Shown in pieces: positions 45,431 through 55,986 of a stretch of 64,000 nt of DNA. The position numbers and the translations under genes are program-made. Below the pieces are notes generated by a model that was not told the origin of the DNA, made no database searches, and was given only the letters and a program-made list of their open reading frames with translations. How positions within the stretch are numbered: the first letter of the stretch is position 1; each line of letters begins with the position of its first letter. The stretch is from NCBI GenBank assembly GCA_914767885.1, contig CAJZBQ010000057.1:806001-870000 (forward strand), in the 5' to 3' direction. The DNA comes from Blepharisma stoltei (lineage: Eukaryota > Ciliophora > Heterotrichea > Heterotrichida > Blepharismidae).

Positions 45431-48276
45431 ATGGAAACTGAAGAAATCGATAGGATGACCCAAACCACCATGCAAATTCGTGACAAGAAGAAGCATTCAG
45501 TAACATTGTCACCTCCTATGTCTGAAAGTAGAGAAAGAAACAGCTCTACTGATGCTCCAGGAACTAGGAAAAATTTCCATGACAGGAATATCGAGCATTT
45601 AAAAGCAATTTCAGAAAAAAAAGCCCAAAGATTGAGAGAAATTGAAGAGGAAAAAAAGAAATTAGAAATTACAAGGCAAAGATTGGCGCAGAGGATTCTG
45701 AAGAGAAAAGAAGAGGCTAAGAAAATTGAAGAAGAGAAAAAGGGGGAAAATGAAAGGAATCCTTATGATATTTTGGAGATTGATGAAATTATAGAAGAAG
45801 ATAAAGAAGGTGCAGGTCCAATGATAGTTCCTTTTTGATAGTGTCCATTTCACTGAAGTACTTTTGGTCGAAAATTTTTAAATAGTGTACCCATTTGGTC
45901 GAAATTTAACTGTATTTTCGGTCAAATGTCTCACTATCAAAAATGATTCGAACAAATTTTCCCTATATGAAGCCAGATAAAGAAAGAGAAGCTAAAAAAC
46001 TAAGTATTTATAAATCAAGATATCACAGCTTTTTAAAAGATTTGCAAGAAAACAATAAACAAAAACAGCAGATGAGAGAGCAGGAAGAGCTGAAAAAGCA
46101 GAAAACAATACACAAGCTGAAAGAAAACTTGGGCTTAAACAATGTAACTTCTAAAGTGTTCAGCTCAACTCCTTCAAACCAAGCTGAAGAAGATGAAATA
46201 AAAGCACAGAAAACTAAATCATCCACAGCAAAAACCAAAGGAAAATCTAAAGAGCAAGATGCAGATCCAGAAGAAGAAAAACAAAAAAAAAAGGCAGCAA
46301 GAGAAGCCAGTGAACAAATAGTAAAAAGGGCTCAAAGGCACATTTTAGAGCTTGCCGAAAAGAAAGCTGAAGAAGCCAAAAAAGAAGTTGAGCAACGAGA
46401 AAAAGAGCAGAAATTTAAGCACTCCCTACGTGAAGCTGTGCTATCAAAAAAGCATCAAAACGAAAATGAAGACTCCGAGCCTCCAAGCACTTCAGAAACT
46501 CCTAAAAAGCCTAAAAGAATCGACGATAAAGCTATAGAGCGGCTTTCATCAGCCCCTAAACGCTGGACAGGCCCAATTATCACAGACATAAATGTTTTTC
46601 GCAAAAAATACAAGCTGACCGAAAAAGATAAAATATTCGTTATAAAAGGCTGCTACCCAGATATAAAGCGTGCCTTACTAAAAAGAAGTAATTTTTCTAT
46701 AGAGATTGGTTCGAAAACCCAGACAAAGATTCTCCATGTTTTGACTTAAAGTGGACTCTTCTTCGTAAAGATGTTGATATGGATAAACTCACTGATAATC
46801 AGCTTTGCAACCATTTTGATAAAAGCGCAAATATCACTACTAAAGTGGGACTTTGCCATAACTTGAGGAGCTTGGTTTGGTTTAATAATGTGGATATTGA
46901 TACGTTTTATCCACAATGTTTCGATGTATCTGATCAAGCTGAGCTGCAAGATTTCATTACTGAATTATGGACTGCAAAACTGTATTGGTGATTTTTTATT
47001 TTATAAGGCTTTTAAAAATCATAAATTTAAATCAAATTTAATTAATATAAAAAATTATAAAATAATAAAAGCTGAATGTGTATTAAAGCAGTACCAAAGC
47101 AATGAAAATGTCTCTGAAGACAGAGTAAAAGTCGCCCTAAAAGTCAGCAAAAGAAGGCTGAGAAATTTAGATGATTTAATTGATGACCCTAACTCAGGCA
47201 GCTGGGATTTAATTAAAGATAAAGAATGAGAAATCTTGAATTCTGACATGATAAGTGAAGAAGAATTCAAAAAAAGAAAACACGAAAATTGGCTACAAAA
47301 ATTAGACATGGAGCACAATCATATTCCTAAGCCAGAACCTGCTAAAAAAAAGAAAAAGAAAAAAGTAGCCAAAGAAGAGAAAAAAGCCGAAAATACTGTG
47401 AGGGACTCTACACTTCTACAAGAAGCTGAAGAAGTCCTTGGAAAATTAAAACAAAAATACCCACAATATGATATTAATGGCAAAAAAAATATCTGGATCG
47501 TAAAACCTGCAAGCTTATCTAGAGGAAGAGGCATTGGGTGTTATAATTCACTAATTGAGATTCTTGACCATGTTCAAAAAGAAGGCACATGGGTTGTGCA
47601 GAGATATATAGAAAACCCTATGCTTATTTTAAGGAAAAAATTTGATATCAGGCAATGGGTTTTAGTCACTTCATGAAATCCTTTGACAGCCTGGTTTTAT
47701 GAAAGATGCTATTTAAGATTTGGGGTTGAAGACTATATTATAGATAACCTCCAAAACAAATTTATCCACTTAACCAACAATTCAATTCAAAAATACTCAG
47801 AACATTTTGAAAATTCTGAAATTGAAGGAAGTATGTGGCACTCTGAAGAATTAGCAGAACTTTTAAGAGAGCAGACTGGCAGAGATATATGAGAAGAAGA
47901 AATTAAGCCAAAAATAAAAAAAATTGTAAAATATTCCCTTGAGTGTGTACAAGATATGGTTGATAACAGACCAGGATCAAGTGAGCTGTATGGATATGAT
48001 ATTATGATTGATGAAAACTATAATCCTTGGCTTATTGAAGTAAACGCAAGTCCTGCAATGGATTATTCGACGCCTGTTACAAAGGAGCTTGTCAAGCAAG
48101 TTATGGAAGATACTATAAAAGTTATGGTAGACTACCAATTCGCTTCAAAAAAGAAAAAATCGAAAATCGACACTGGGAACTTTACCTGTCTTTTTAAATC
48201 TAAAAAAATTGTTGACAGGCCTATACAATCCTTTGGTCTAAATCTTGTGTGTGAAGGAAAAGCTATTAAATCTTAA
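45431..48276 (+). CDS. TTLL3-type tubulin ligase (glycylase family)
   Basis: About 881 residues. Long basic/acidic coiled N-terminus ([32 protein letters not shown]), then the TTL module: [68 protein letters not shown] (ATP grasp), [34 protein letters not shown] (TGA Trp), [38 protein letters not shown]. This order is typical of TTLL3/TTLL8-type ligases that glycylate tubulin in cilia. Three breaks are removed: a family-4 MITE (110 bp), a small intron and a 73 bp IES (2646 bp coding). Confidence 0.88.
45825..45936 (+). mobile_element. Family-4 MITE in the TTLL3 gene
   Basis: Contains CTTTTTGATAGTGTCCATT and TGTCTCACTATCAAAAA. TA at 45825 and 45935 keeps phase (GPMI then SKMIRTNF). The terminal motif extends a few bases outside these TAs, so exact ends are uncertain. 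Confidence 0.65.
46688..46704 (+). other. Probable 17-nt intron in the TTLL3 gene
   Basis: The phase changes by two between LLKR and [33 protein letters not shown] solves it. A 15-nt reading (ending TATAG) does not restore frame. cDNA needed. Confidence 0.55.
46983..47058 (+). other. Short IES, 73 bp, in the TTLL3 gene
   Basis: TAT at 46983-46985 and 47056-47058. Removal joins ELWTAKLY to KIIKAECVL. Confidence 0.7.
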
Positions 48277-48305
48277 TCAATAGAAAATAATCTTCTTAAG
48301 AATTA

Positions 48306-48970
48306 TTAAGCCTTTCTGTTTCTACGTGTAATCGCTTTCTTAGGATGCTCGCTCTTGTGAAGCTTTTGCATTCTTTCTGAAGCTGCTTTGACTAAGCTTG
48401 GGTTTCTGCTATCAACCAGAGAAGCAAGGGTAGATTTTGATCTCCCTGAGTATCCACCTTTCTTAATTGTGATTTTGTCCTCGTGCTGGGTTTTGCCTTT
48501 TGCTCCATATTTTCTGAGCTTTTTGGCCTTAAGCACAACTGGTTCTCCTTTCTTTCTGTCAGCGACACCAATGGCACTTGTGCTTGCAATTCCTGCGAAT
48601 TTTTGGCTATGAATGTTGACTAAATTGTAAGGGTCAGTTGAGAAATCAGTGTTGTTGCGCCTGATAAGATATTTGTTATTGTTTCTAACCACACCTTTAA
48701 ATTGGAATAAAAAATTCTGCTCCAATTTAAAGGGTTTTTTTTAATCCAAATAAATTAAATGCAATTAATTTATTTTTATCTAGAATTCATATTGATAGTG
48801 CTTCCCATTGCTAAATTCTGTCAAAACTATTTATTTTTACCTATAAAAATTTTCAATTGAAAATGAAATTTTGTTCCAATTTAAAGTGTTTAAACCCAAA
48901 AATGAAAATTTTCTACAATTTAATGGGGATTAAGGAGTTCCCAGAGAAGATCTGATGAGACGCTTGCCAT
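48306..48970 (-). CDS. Ribosomal protein eL28
   Basis: 139 residues after removal of a 245 bp family-2 MITE near the start. The join gives MASVSSDLLWELLRNNNKYL then IRRNN, matching the eL28 N-terminus (LLW..VRNN..FL..RN). Further family features: FSTDPYNLVNIHSQKFAGIAS, KKLRKYGAKGKTQHED, and a Lys/Arg-rich end. Component of the 60S subunit. The raw frame would begin within the MITE (MEQNFLFQFKGV) and miss the true N-terminus, which lies at 48970. Confidence 0.9.
48686..48932 (-). mobile_element. Family-2 MITE as IES in eL28
   Basis: Left end TAACCACACCTTTAAATTGG with a short hairpin (CTCCAATTTAAAG). The right end carries GTTCCAATTTAAAG and CTACAATTTAATGGGG. TA at 48686 and 48931. Confidence 0.88.
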
Positions 48971-49043
48971 AGACTTTTATTAAATGGAAGGTGAATATGC
49001 CTATTTGCACATTTTAACAAGAATAAAATATAAGCTTATGCTA

Positions 49044-50456
49044 TTAATTCTCAAATTTGGGTATATCTATTTGTATAGAAGGGATTTGCTCAACTTTTTT
49101 TAATTCTTCAAGATCCGTGTTTGAGTTTTTACGAGAAAGTGGCTTATTATTTCCAGTTCTTAAAGTGCTCCCTCTCTTATATAATGTTTTCTTTGTATCT
49201 TTTGTTTTTACTTCTTTTAAAATCACTTTTACTTTATCAGCTGTTGAACCTTTGGGTACTTCCACATCTAATAAATGGAAAACTGGGTCTAAATTTGGCC
49301 TTGGGGTTAGCCCTTCATATCCTGCTGCAGCTCGATCAGCTAGAATCGCGTTAGTTTTAAGCAAGTCAGAAATTTGTTTTTCAAGGTCTTCTTGTACATC
49401 ATATGACTGTTTAAGCTTATACAAAATTGTTGAGTAGCCTTGGGTCATATTATCACTTTTCTTTTTGAGTTCCATAAAATCACGATTCAGTAGGCTGTAG
49501 TCACTGCTTATTTTTGCCACCATCTCTTCTGAAGCTTTAAGCCTTTTTTGATGATCAATTATTATTTTATTGTCTTCATCAGCATTAAATCGTAAACTCA
49601 TAGTTTCACGCTCTAATATTGACACTTTGTTGCCTAAAATAAAATTCTCTTTTGACTTTTTCTCAATATCTTGCTTAAATTTGTTGTTTTCTTCTAATAA
49701 GACTTGGTTTTCTTTTTCTTTTGCTAAAATTTTTTCGCTCATCGCGGTTCTTTCTTCATTCAATTTTCTTATTTGTGAATTGTAATTTTCTATGATTTTT
49801 TTAACTGTATCTATACTATAATATTCATCAGTGTCTTTTGGTTTTAATTTAAGAGGATATAGATAGTAGAATGGAATTAGTCCATCTAAATCAGTCAGTG
49901 TGTCTGGATACTTTTCATAAATGTGCTCTAATACTTCTGTTCCTATTTCTCCTTTGTTAATAAAAATTGCAGTCTTTATTTCTTCTACTATATTTTTTAG
50001 TTCTTCTTTATATTTTCCATCTTCATTTGCTAATATTTCAAGTGCTTTTATTATAAGCTTCGTCCTATTTAAAGTACGCTTGGAGACATTTTCTTTACAA
50101 TCTCCAAATAAAGTCCTAAGAACCAAAGCGAGGTCTAATTTTGTTTTAAGAACTGAGGAGTTAAAAATTTTCATTGAATTTCTTTCAGACAGACATTCAA
50201 ATGTAGTATTTTTATGTACGAATTTTTTATATGGATGTGCTTCAGGAAAATCAGATAATGTTGGGGTTCGATTTTGAGACTCTCCTCCATTCAAAAACAT
50301 AAGAGTATTTTGTAAATCTGATTTAGTCGTGCGGGTTAAAAAAGTTGGAGATGGAGATGGGAGTGGGAGGAATTCTTTAATGTTACTGAAAGTTGATGAA
50401 TGATGATGGATCTTTGGCAATGGTGATTTGGTTGGAGATTTTTTATCTCGTTTCAT
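49044..50456 (-). CDS. Coiled-coil protein, 470 residues
   Basis: One uninterrupted frame. Basic Ser/Pro-rich N-terminus, a helical region (LALVLRTLFGDCKENVSKRTLNRTKLIIKALEILANEDGKYKEELKNIVEEIKTAIF), then a long coiled coil from ~210 to 370 (IRKLNEERTAMSEKILAKEKENQVLLEEN; VSILERETMSLRF). Layout resembles translin-associated factor X-interacting (TSNAXIP1-like) ciliary proteins, but this is weak. No membrane segment. Notable for having no IES or intron. Confidence 0.65.
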   Translation of the reverse strand: MKRDKKSPTKSPLPKIHHHSSTFSNIKEFLPLPSPSPTFLTRTTKSDLQNTLMFLNGGESQNRTPTLSDFPEAHPYKKFVHKNTTFECLSERNSMKIFNSSVLKTKLDLALVLRTLFGDCKENVSKRTLNRTKLIIKALEILANEDGKYKEELKNIVEEIKTAIFINKGEIGTEVLEHIYEKYPDTLTDLDGLIPFYYLYPLKLKPKDTDEYYSIDTVKKIIENYNSQIRKLNEERTAMSEKILAKEKENQVLLEENNKFKQDIEKKSKENFILGNKVSILERETMSLRFNADEDNKIIIDHQKRLKASEEMVAKISSDYSLLNRDFMELKKKSDNMTQGYSTILYKLKQSYDVQEDLEKQISDLLKTNAILADRAAAGYEGLTPRPNLDPVFHLLDVEVPKGSTADKVKVILKEVKTKDTKKTLYKRGSTLRTGNNKPLSRKNSNTDLEELKKVEQIPSIQIDIPKFEN

Positions 50457-50638
50457 TTTTCAAATTTTTTATTACTATTTAACAACAATAATAATTAAAT
50501 TTCCATTAATTAATTATTTTAAATTCTGTTTTATTATTGATAGTCTCTTATCAGAGAAGGTAATCATATGCTTTGTGAAATCTTCTATTTTAAATTTATT
50601 TATAATACTTATTATCTTTTATTTATCTAACCAATTTT

Positions 50639-53272
50639 TTATTGCTGATTTGCACTTAGAAGTGAGGTTTTCAGTCCTTCAATATAAGCAATCAAGTGTG
50701 TTTTTTTGTATTCTTTCGCATGTGTACTAATTGCATCTAAAAATATAACTTTATCCTGCGTATACGCATTAATAGTATTCGTTGATTTTTTCTTATAGAC
50801 TTTGCTAATAGTGCTCCTCAATAAAGTAATCAATTTTTCATCTGAGCTGGGTCCTCTTTGTCGTAGATATGCAATTGCTTGTAAAAGCACTAAATAATTC
50901 TTACGTTTTCCACTCCTTTTTAAAAATTTGTATTGGTCTAGTTGAGCTTTGAATCCTCTAGGTCTTTTGACAGGTAAATAAATCATTTGGACTTTAGGCT
51001 GAGGTGATTTTTCTGGAGTGTGGCTTGGGATAGAAATATTAGGATCGTCACTATCCTTTTCGTTATCGCCTGTGCTTAAAGCTTTAAAAGGATTTCCAAA
51101 GTTAATTGGTATCATTTTATGGCTTTCTGGCTCTAGATAAGCATTTCGATGCTTACTCCCCCCCTCTGTGAGCGAACAAAAAAATCTTGTTCGCTCACGG
51201 AAGGGGTTGATTTTTTTTTTTTAAAAACATTTATATATAAATTTTTATAGAATTCGCAAAAATTGGAAAGCAAATATTAATTTAATTTGTCAAGTTTATT
51301 TTTTAAAACGCAATTTGTTAAAAATTAAACTGAACTGGATATAGATTTCATTATACTAATTATCACTTATATATCAAATTTTTTTCCATAAAAAATGTTT
51401 GTTCGCTCACAAAGGATGGTTTTTTGGGCAAAAAATAGCGATTTTTTTTAATGGTTTTGTTGGCTCACGGGGGGGAGTTAGGCAAATTGCTAAGAACGGT
51501 ATGAAAATCTCCCATTTTAGAAATTGGAACATCATGCTTCTCTGCATCGCCAAAAAATTGTGTCGCCATAGTAGAAATCGCAGCTTTTACGTTTTCACGG
51601 GGAATTTTGAAAATATCACAGTAAAGATGATGCTTGTACAATTGGCAACACACAGCTCTGCCTGAAATATGCTGCTCAGCAAGCATATTAGCGATTTGAT
51701 CGACTTCATTTTTAAGACTTGTTTCTTGTTCTTTTAAATTTTTTAATTTTTGGTTAACTTCAGGCGATAATCCAATCTGATTTGGTAATTTTAAGGCTCC
51801 AGGTAAAAATAATTTCATTTTTCTTACTATCTCCTAATTTAAGTAGGCAAACTTTTTTGCTTGCTCACATAGAGGGTCTGAAAATCTCAATAAAAAATAT
51901 TAAAATTTAAAAAAAAATTAATAATATTTATTATAAGAATGTAAGCTGTTTAAAATGCAATATGATTGGCTAGAGATTTAATTTTAGTAATCATTGCTTA
52001 CATATCAAAATATTATTATATTAAAAACTCTAATATTAGCAAAATTTTTGCTCACATGATTTTTGTCCAGAAAAAGTAGATTTTCTAATTGCTTACTCGC
52101 TCCAGGCAGGGAGTTATTGCTTTTGGTAATAAGTAATGATAATACACAGGCAACTCCAATAAATAATTAGCTAATTTTTCTTCATAATATCTTGACTTAT
52201 CAGATTTTGCTGCAAGCGGATTTCTATAAAATTCAAGACATTCCCACAATTCAATAAAATTGTAACATAAAACAAGCAATTTAGCTCCTCCTCCTTCTTC
52301 TAATGCAAGCATAGCAAATGGTTGTATATGGCCTTGCATATAAATTGGCAAAAATGCTGGTCTGGTTGGGTAATAAAATGCTAAAGATTCTTCAAATTTT
52401 TTAGTTCGTATAATTTCATAATAATCATAAGGGAAATCTTGGGGGATTTTAAAGTTGGAATAGACTTGATTTTGCTTATAACGGAGTATTGGGTTAGATT
52501 TTCTAGGCTGCAAACCATGGGCAAAATGAGTGAATTCTTCCGGAATCGGCCAAAAGCTGCTTCTGGTTTTTCTTTCTACTATTAAAATCAATGGGATTGA
52601 GGGTCGATCATCTCCTTCTAAGCTTGAAGTGAATACAGAATTATTTAAATAATTCACAATTTTTTCAATAATATTTAGGGCGTGTTTGAAACTAAAACAT
52701 TCAAAATAGCTTCCACCTGTTGACTCAGCTAAATCTTGTATTTTTTGAGTGTTTTTAGCTTGATAATTTTCAGTTTGCATATGAATTACAAAAATTCTTT
52801 GGTCATATCTTCATACATCAGTTGAGTATTCACTTGACTCTTTCAATTTCCAGTCATTTGCATTAGCTTTTTCACATTGATTATCTGTAATCACGATTAT
52901 AGCCCCAGGTTCCATTTTGTTCGGATTTCTTCCATACCCATAAGTATCTGTGGATGTTGCATGGCGGAACATATTGATTTGTTTAAAAGCTATAGCGATA
53001 GCTTGATTCAGAGTAATAGAATAAGTAGACCGACAAATATTTGATAGAGATTTAGAAAAATGCAAGAATTCATGCTCCCAAGTCGAACGAATAGAGAACT
53101 CATAATCAGTGACTATAAGATGATATTTATCACCCGAACTATCATATCCTGAACGCTGACGAATTTTTACAGCATGCTCGACAGCAGCTTTGGCGCAGTC
53201 TAAATAACTTGCGCCTTGAGAGGTTCTTTGCTGCATTGAGGGAGAGGTGTCAATTACAAAAGCTACGTTCAT
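50639..53272 (-). CDS. Integrator complex subunit 6 (INTS6)
   Basis: 672 residues after removing 325 and 290 bp (2019 bp coding). In raw DNA it looks like three genes. Order: von Willebrand A domain with a MIDAS-like start (NVAFVIDTSPSMQQRTSQG), GRNPNKMEPGAIIVITDNQ; SFWPIPEEF; the beta-barrel region (YYEIIRTKKF; LVLCYNFIELWECLEFY); helices; PISKMGDFHTVLSNLP; FGNPFKAL, the conserved INTS6 box; and the C-terminal helical domain (YLVLLQAIAYLRQRGPSSDEKLITLL). INTS6 belongs to the Integrator-PP2A module that attenuates RNA polymerase II. The start is placed at the MNVAFVID Met; MLHFSYFSSM upstream is also in frame. Confidence 0.9.
51154..51480 (-). mobile_element. Family-1 MITE as IES in INTS6
   Basis: Left TTACTCCCCCCCTCTGTGAG with hairpin; right GGCTCACGGGGGGGAGTTA. 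Removal (325 bp) joins VLSNLP to KHRNAYLEPES with one TAA kept. Confidence 0.9.
51825..52116 (-). mobile_element. Worn family-1 MITE as IES in INTS6
   Basis: Left TTACTATCTCC and GCTTGCTCACATAGAGGG; right TTACTCGCTCCAGGCAGGG then AGTTA. Removal (290 bp) joins YLLPKAI to RKMKLFLPG. Confidence 0.85.
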
Positions 53273-54558
53273 AGATGAAAAATACGAAAAATGGAGCAAA
53301 AGGGAATTTAATTAATTTTTAAAGCTAATTTACCTCAGAATGCTGAAATATAAATATTATATTTAGCAATTGTTAATCAAAGATTTATATTGATTGACAG
53401 AAAATCATAATTTTGTCTTTATGCTAATAGAGTATTTATGATTTTTATTATCATTATTTAATCATTTATCGTTATTATTTGTGATTTATAGATTAACTGT
53501 TAAAAAATGCTTAAAGTTTTAAATACTCAGTCTTAAGAGCATAAAAAGAATAAAATAAATTTATACTTAGTTTTTTCCTAAAAAACATGGATTTTTCTAA
53601 TGTATTTTAAGCTAAGGAGAGGGGAGAAATAGAAAATTAAAAGGTCTAAATTGGAGAAATTTACAAGATAATTGTGGTCTCTATCTTTAAATGGCTCTAA
53701 ATACATAGTTAATTAAGTCTGGATTAACGAAACTTTTAAATTATTATATCGTATAAAATAAAGCAAACAAAATGCATTAAAAATATCATTTGTACCATTA
53801 AAGTTTTCACTAACTCTATCTTTCAATAATGGAGTTCACCATAGGAATTTTTTATAGATACAAAGAATTCGATTTTAGAGAGATCTAATTAATCTTATAA
53901 ATTTAATGTTTAAAAATGCAAGCTATCTAAAATGTAACAGAATTGGATTTAATTAAATGCCTTTAATCATTTATTAATTTTTATAGTTAAAATAAAATCA
54001 GTTCTAGCAAGTCAATTGGGCTTGATTTTACTTGTTGGGTGATCTTGATTTTTAAAGCAGGTTTTACGATTTCGCCTTTTTTATGTCATAGATGAATAGG
54101 GTAAGGTATCCCAGCACCCTTTAGATGAAGCTAAAAATAATCAATTGGCAAAATTGGATTATACATTAAAAAGTTTGCTCTATGAAAAGATGTAAGGGTG
54201 AACTAAGTATAATATATATAATGCTATAACTGCTAGCCAGTAGCAATTCTCATTTTCTTGATAAAAGAATAAAAAAGCATAGCTATTCTTATAATGAATG
54301 TTAGTAATGATAAATTATTCTTTTATTATTAAACAAGCTGATTTTTTTAAATTAAAAATAAGTCTGTTAGATTATCTAGTTAATATATAAATTCTTAGAA
54401 ATAATTATATCGCTTAAAATCGAGCATAATAAATTGATAAAATTACATATAGTTTTGCTTTTACTATGAAAATTTATTATTTAAACTGAAGATTGAACTC
54501 AGAAATTAGCATAAGGCAAAAATAACAGAATCAAAAGAAAATAATTTTTGTAGAATCA
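53273..54558. other. Intergenic, 1.3 kb, AT-rich
   Basis: Remnants of family-1 ends (TTTTTCTAATGTATTTTAAG then GGAGAGGGGAG at about 53593-53632). Otherwise nothing recognisable. Confidence 0.45.
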
Positions 54559-55930
54559 TGGCTACATTTAAAAGGCTAAGTGGTATTAGAGTGGTAAACG
54601 CTATTAAATTTTATTTTGATCAAGCAAGGAAAAAGGAATACAAATTTGAAAAAATATCTTCACTAAGAAATCTGGGTTTAGGCTGATGTATAAGTTTCCT
54701 TCCGATAGCCCATCCTGCGGGGCATATGGATATAGAAGCTGATACTATAAATACACATAATATAACTAAAATCAAATCCCAAGCAATAATTATTAAAGAG
54801 GAATTTACTATATATGGTGGCAAGTATTCATTTATATTTATTAAAACTCAACTTTCAAAATTCTCAATCAAAGGTTTAACACTCTTTTTAACTCAGATTT
54901 CAATTATCTTTACAGTTATGATGAAAATCTCAATGGAACAGAACTATATATTTATGACATTGAAGCTAAAACAATGACATCCTCTCTTGCAATAAAATCT
55001 TATCATCCTGATCACCGTCTATTAGATTGTATAACAAATATTACAAAAATCTTAGAATCAAGTTTACTCATTATAGGGAAGCTATCAGGAATTCCTAACT
55101 TTTTGTGAAAATTAACTCCTATTAGTAATTAATCAGTACCCCTGAAAATTGGGTCTCTGTTTAATTCGATTAAATTTCGCTCTCTCCAGCATTTTAAAAC
55201 ATAATCTTTATATTGTTTAAAAATTGGGATTATTAAAAAAAAAAAAAAAAAAAATTATATGCATTTTTTTTTTAAATAAAATAGCAAAATTATTTTGACA
55301 TTAGCACAAGGGTAAAGTAAGGGATTTATCATGGATCTTAGGACTAAAACAGTAAGGCAAATTTTTCAATTTGAACTTTTAGCTCATCCTTTTAATAAGT
55401 CTGATGAAATTATTTACTATGAGAATTCTTTATATATTTTTGGAGAAAGAAAGCTTTCTGGCTGCATGAAAATTGACCTGAATAGTAAGAGATATTATAT
55501 GCTACCATTTCCCATCTTGCATCATAAGATGTTTTGTATCCTTTTATATAAATATGTTTTAGTTGCGAATTATATTGACTCAAACCTGTACTTATATGAC
55601 CTTATGATTGAGGAACACTCAATAATCGCTTCTTTTGAGCATTTACAATGCTTTAAACATCTTTTTACAGACAATCTAAGGACTTATTTATGGATACCTC
55701 TATCCGCTATATATGAAAGTGAAGAAAATAATCCATTTATATGAAATCTAATAGGAAACTCTGATTTTGGAATTAGTTTTATCCCCTCTGAAATTAATTA
55801 TAGCAATTATATGGGAAATCTTTATCTCAGTTATATCACAAGGTCATCAATGCCGCGAACATATTGCTACATTTTTAATCGAAAGAAAAAAGAAATGGAG
55901 CTGATTAACCATATAATAGGCAATAATTAA
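54559..55930 (+). pseudogene. Broken paralogue of the B-box/propeller gene
   Basis: From about 54860 the sequence parallels the intact downstream gene: FKILNQRFNTLFNSDFNYLYSY, DHRLLDCITNITKILESSLLIIGKL, KGFIMDL, VRQIFQFE, CMKIDLNSKRYYM, FTDNLRTYLW, YSNYMGNLYL, KKKEMELI. An IES (55096-55319) is removed cleanly, giving SGIPKGFIMDL. Upstream, however, the frame shifts at a run of A near 54842, and the segment from ATG 54559 does not resemble the paralogue. No B-box is found. Either a pseudogene, a gene with unrecognised IESs, or a 1-base assembly error. Ends TAA 55928-55930. Confidence 0.5.
55096..55319 (+). other. IES, 222 bp
   Basis: TAA shared at 55096 and 55318. Contains a run of 20 A near 55235. 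Its ends (CTAACTTTTTGTG / GTAAAGTAA) belong to no family defined here. Confidence 0.65.
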
Positions 55931-55986
55931 TATTTGATTTTTACATTAATGCAGCTTTATGATAATAATTATTTAAAAATAGTTAA

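Noticed and set aside
53811-53860. Possible MITE boundary CTAACTCTATC
   Set aside because: Too degenerate and lacking a clear partner end.
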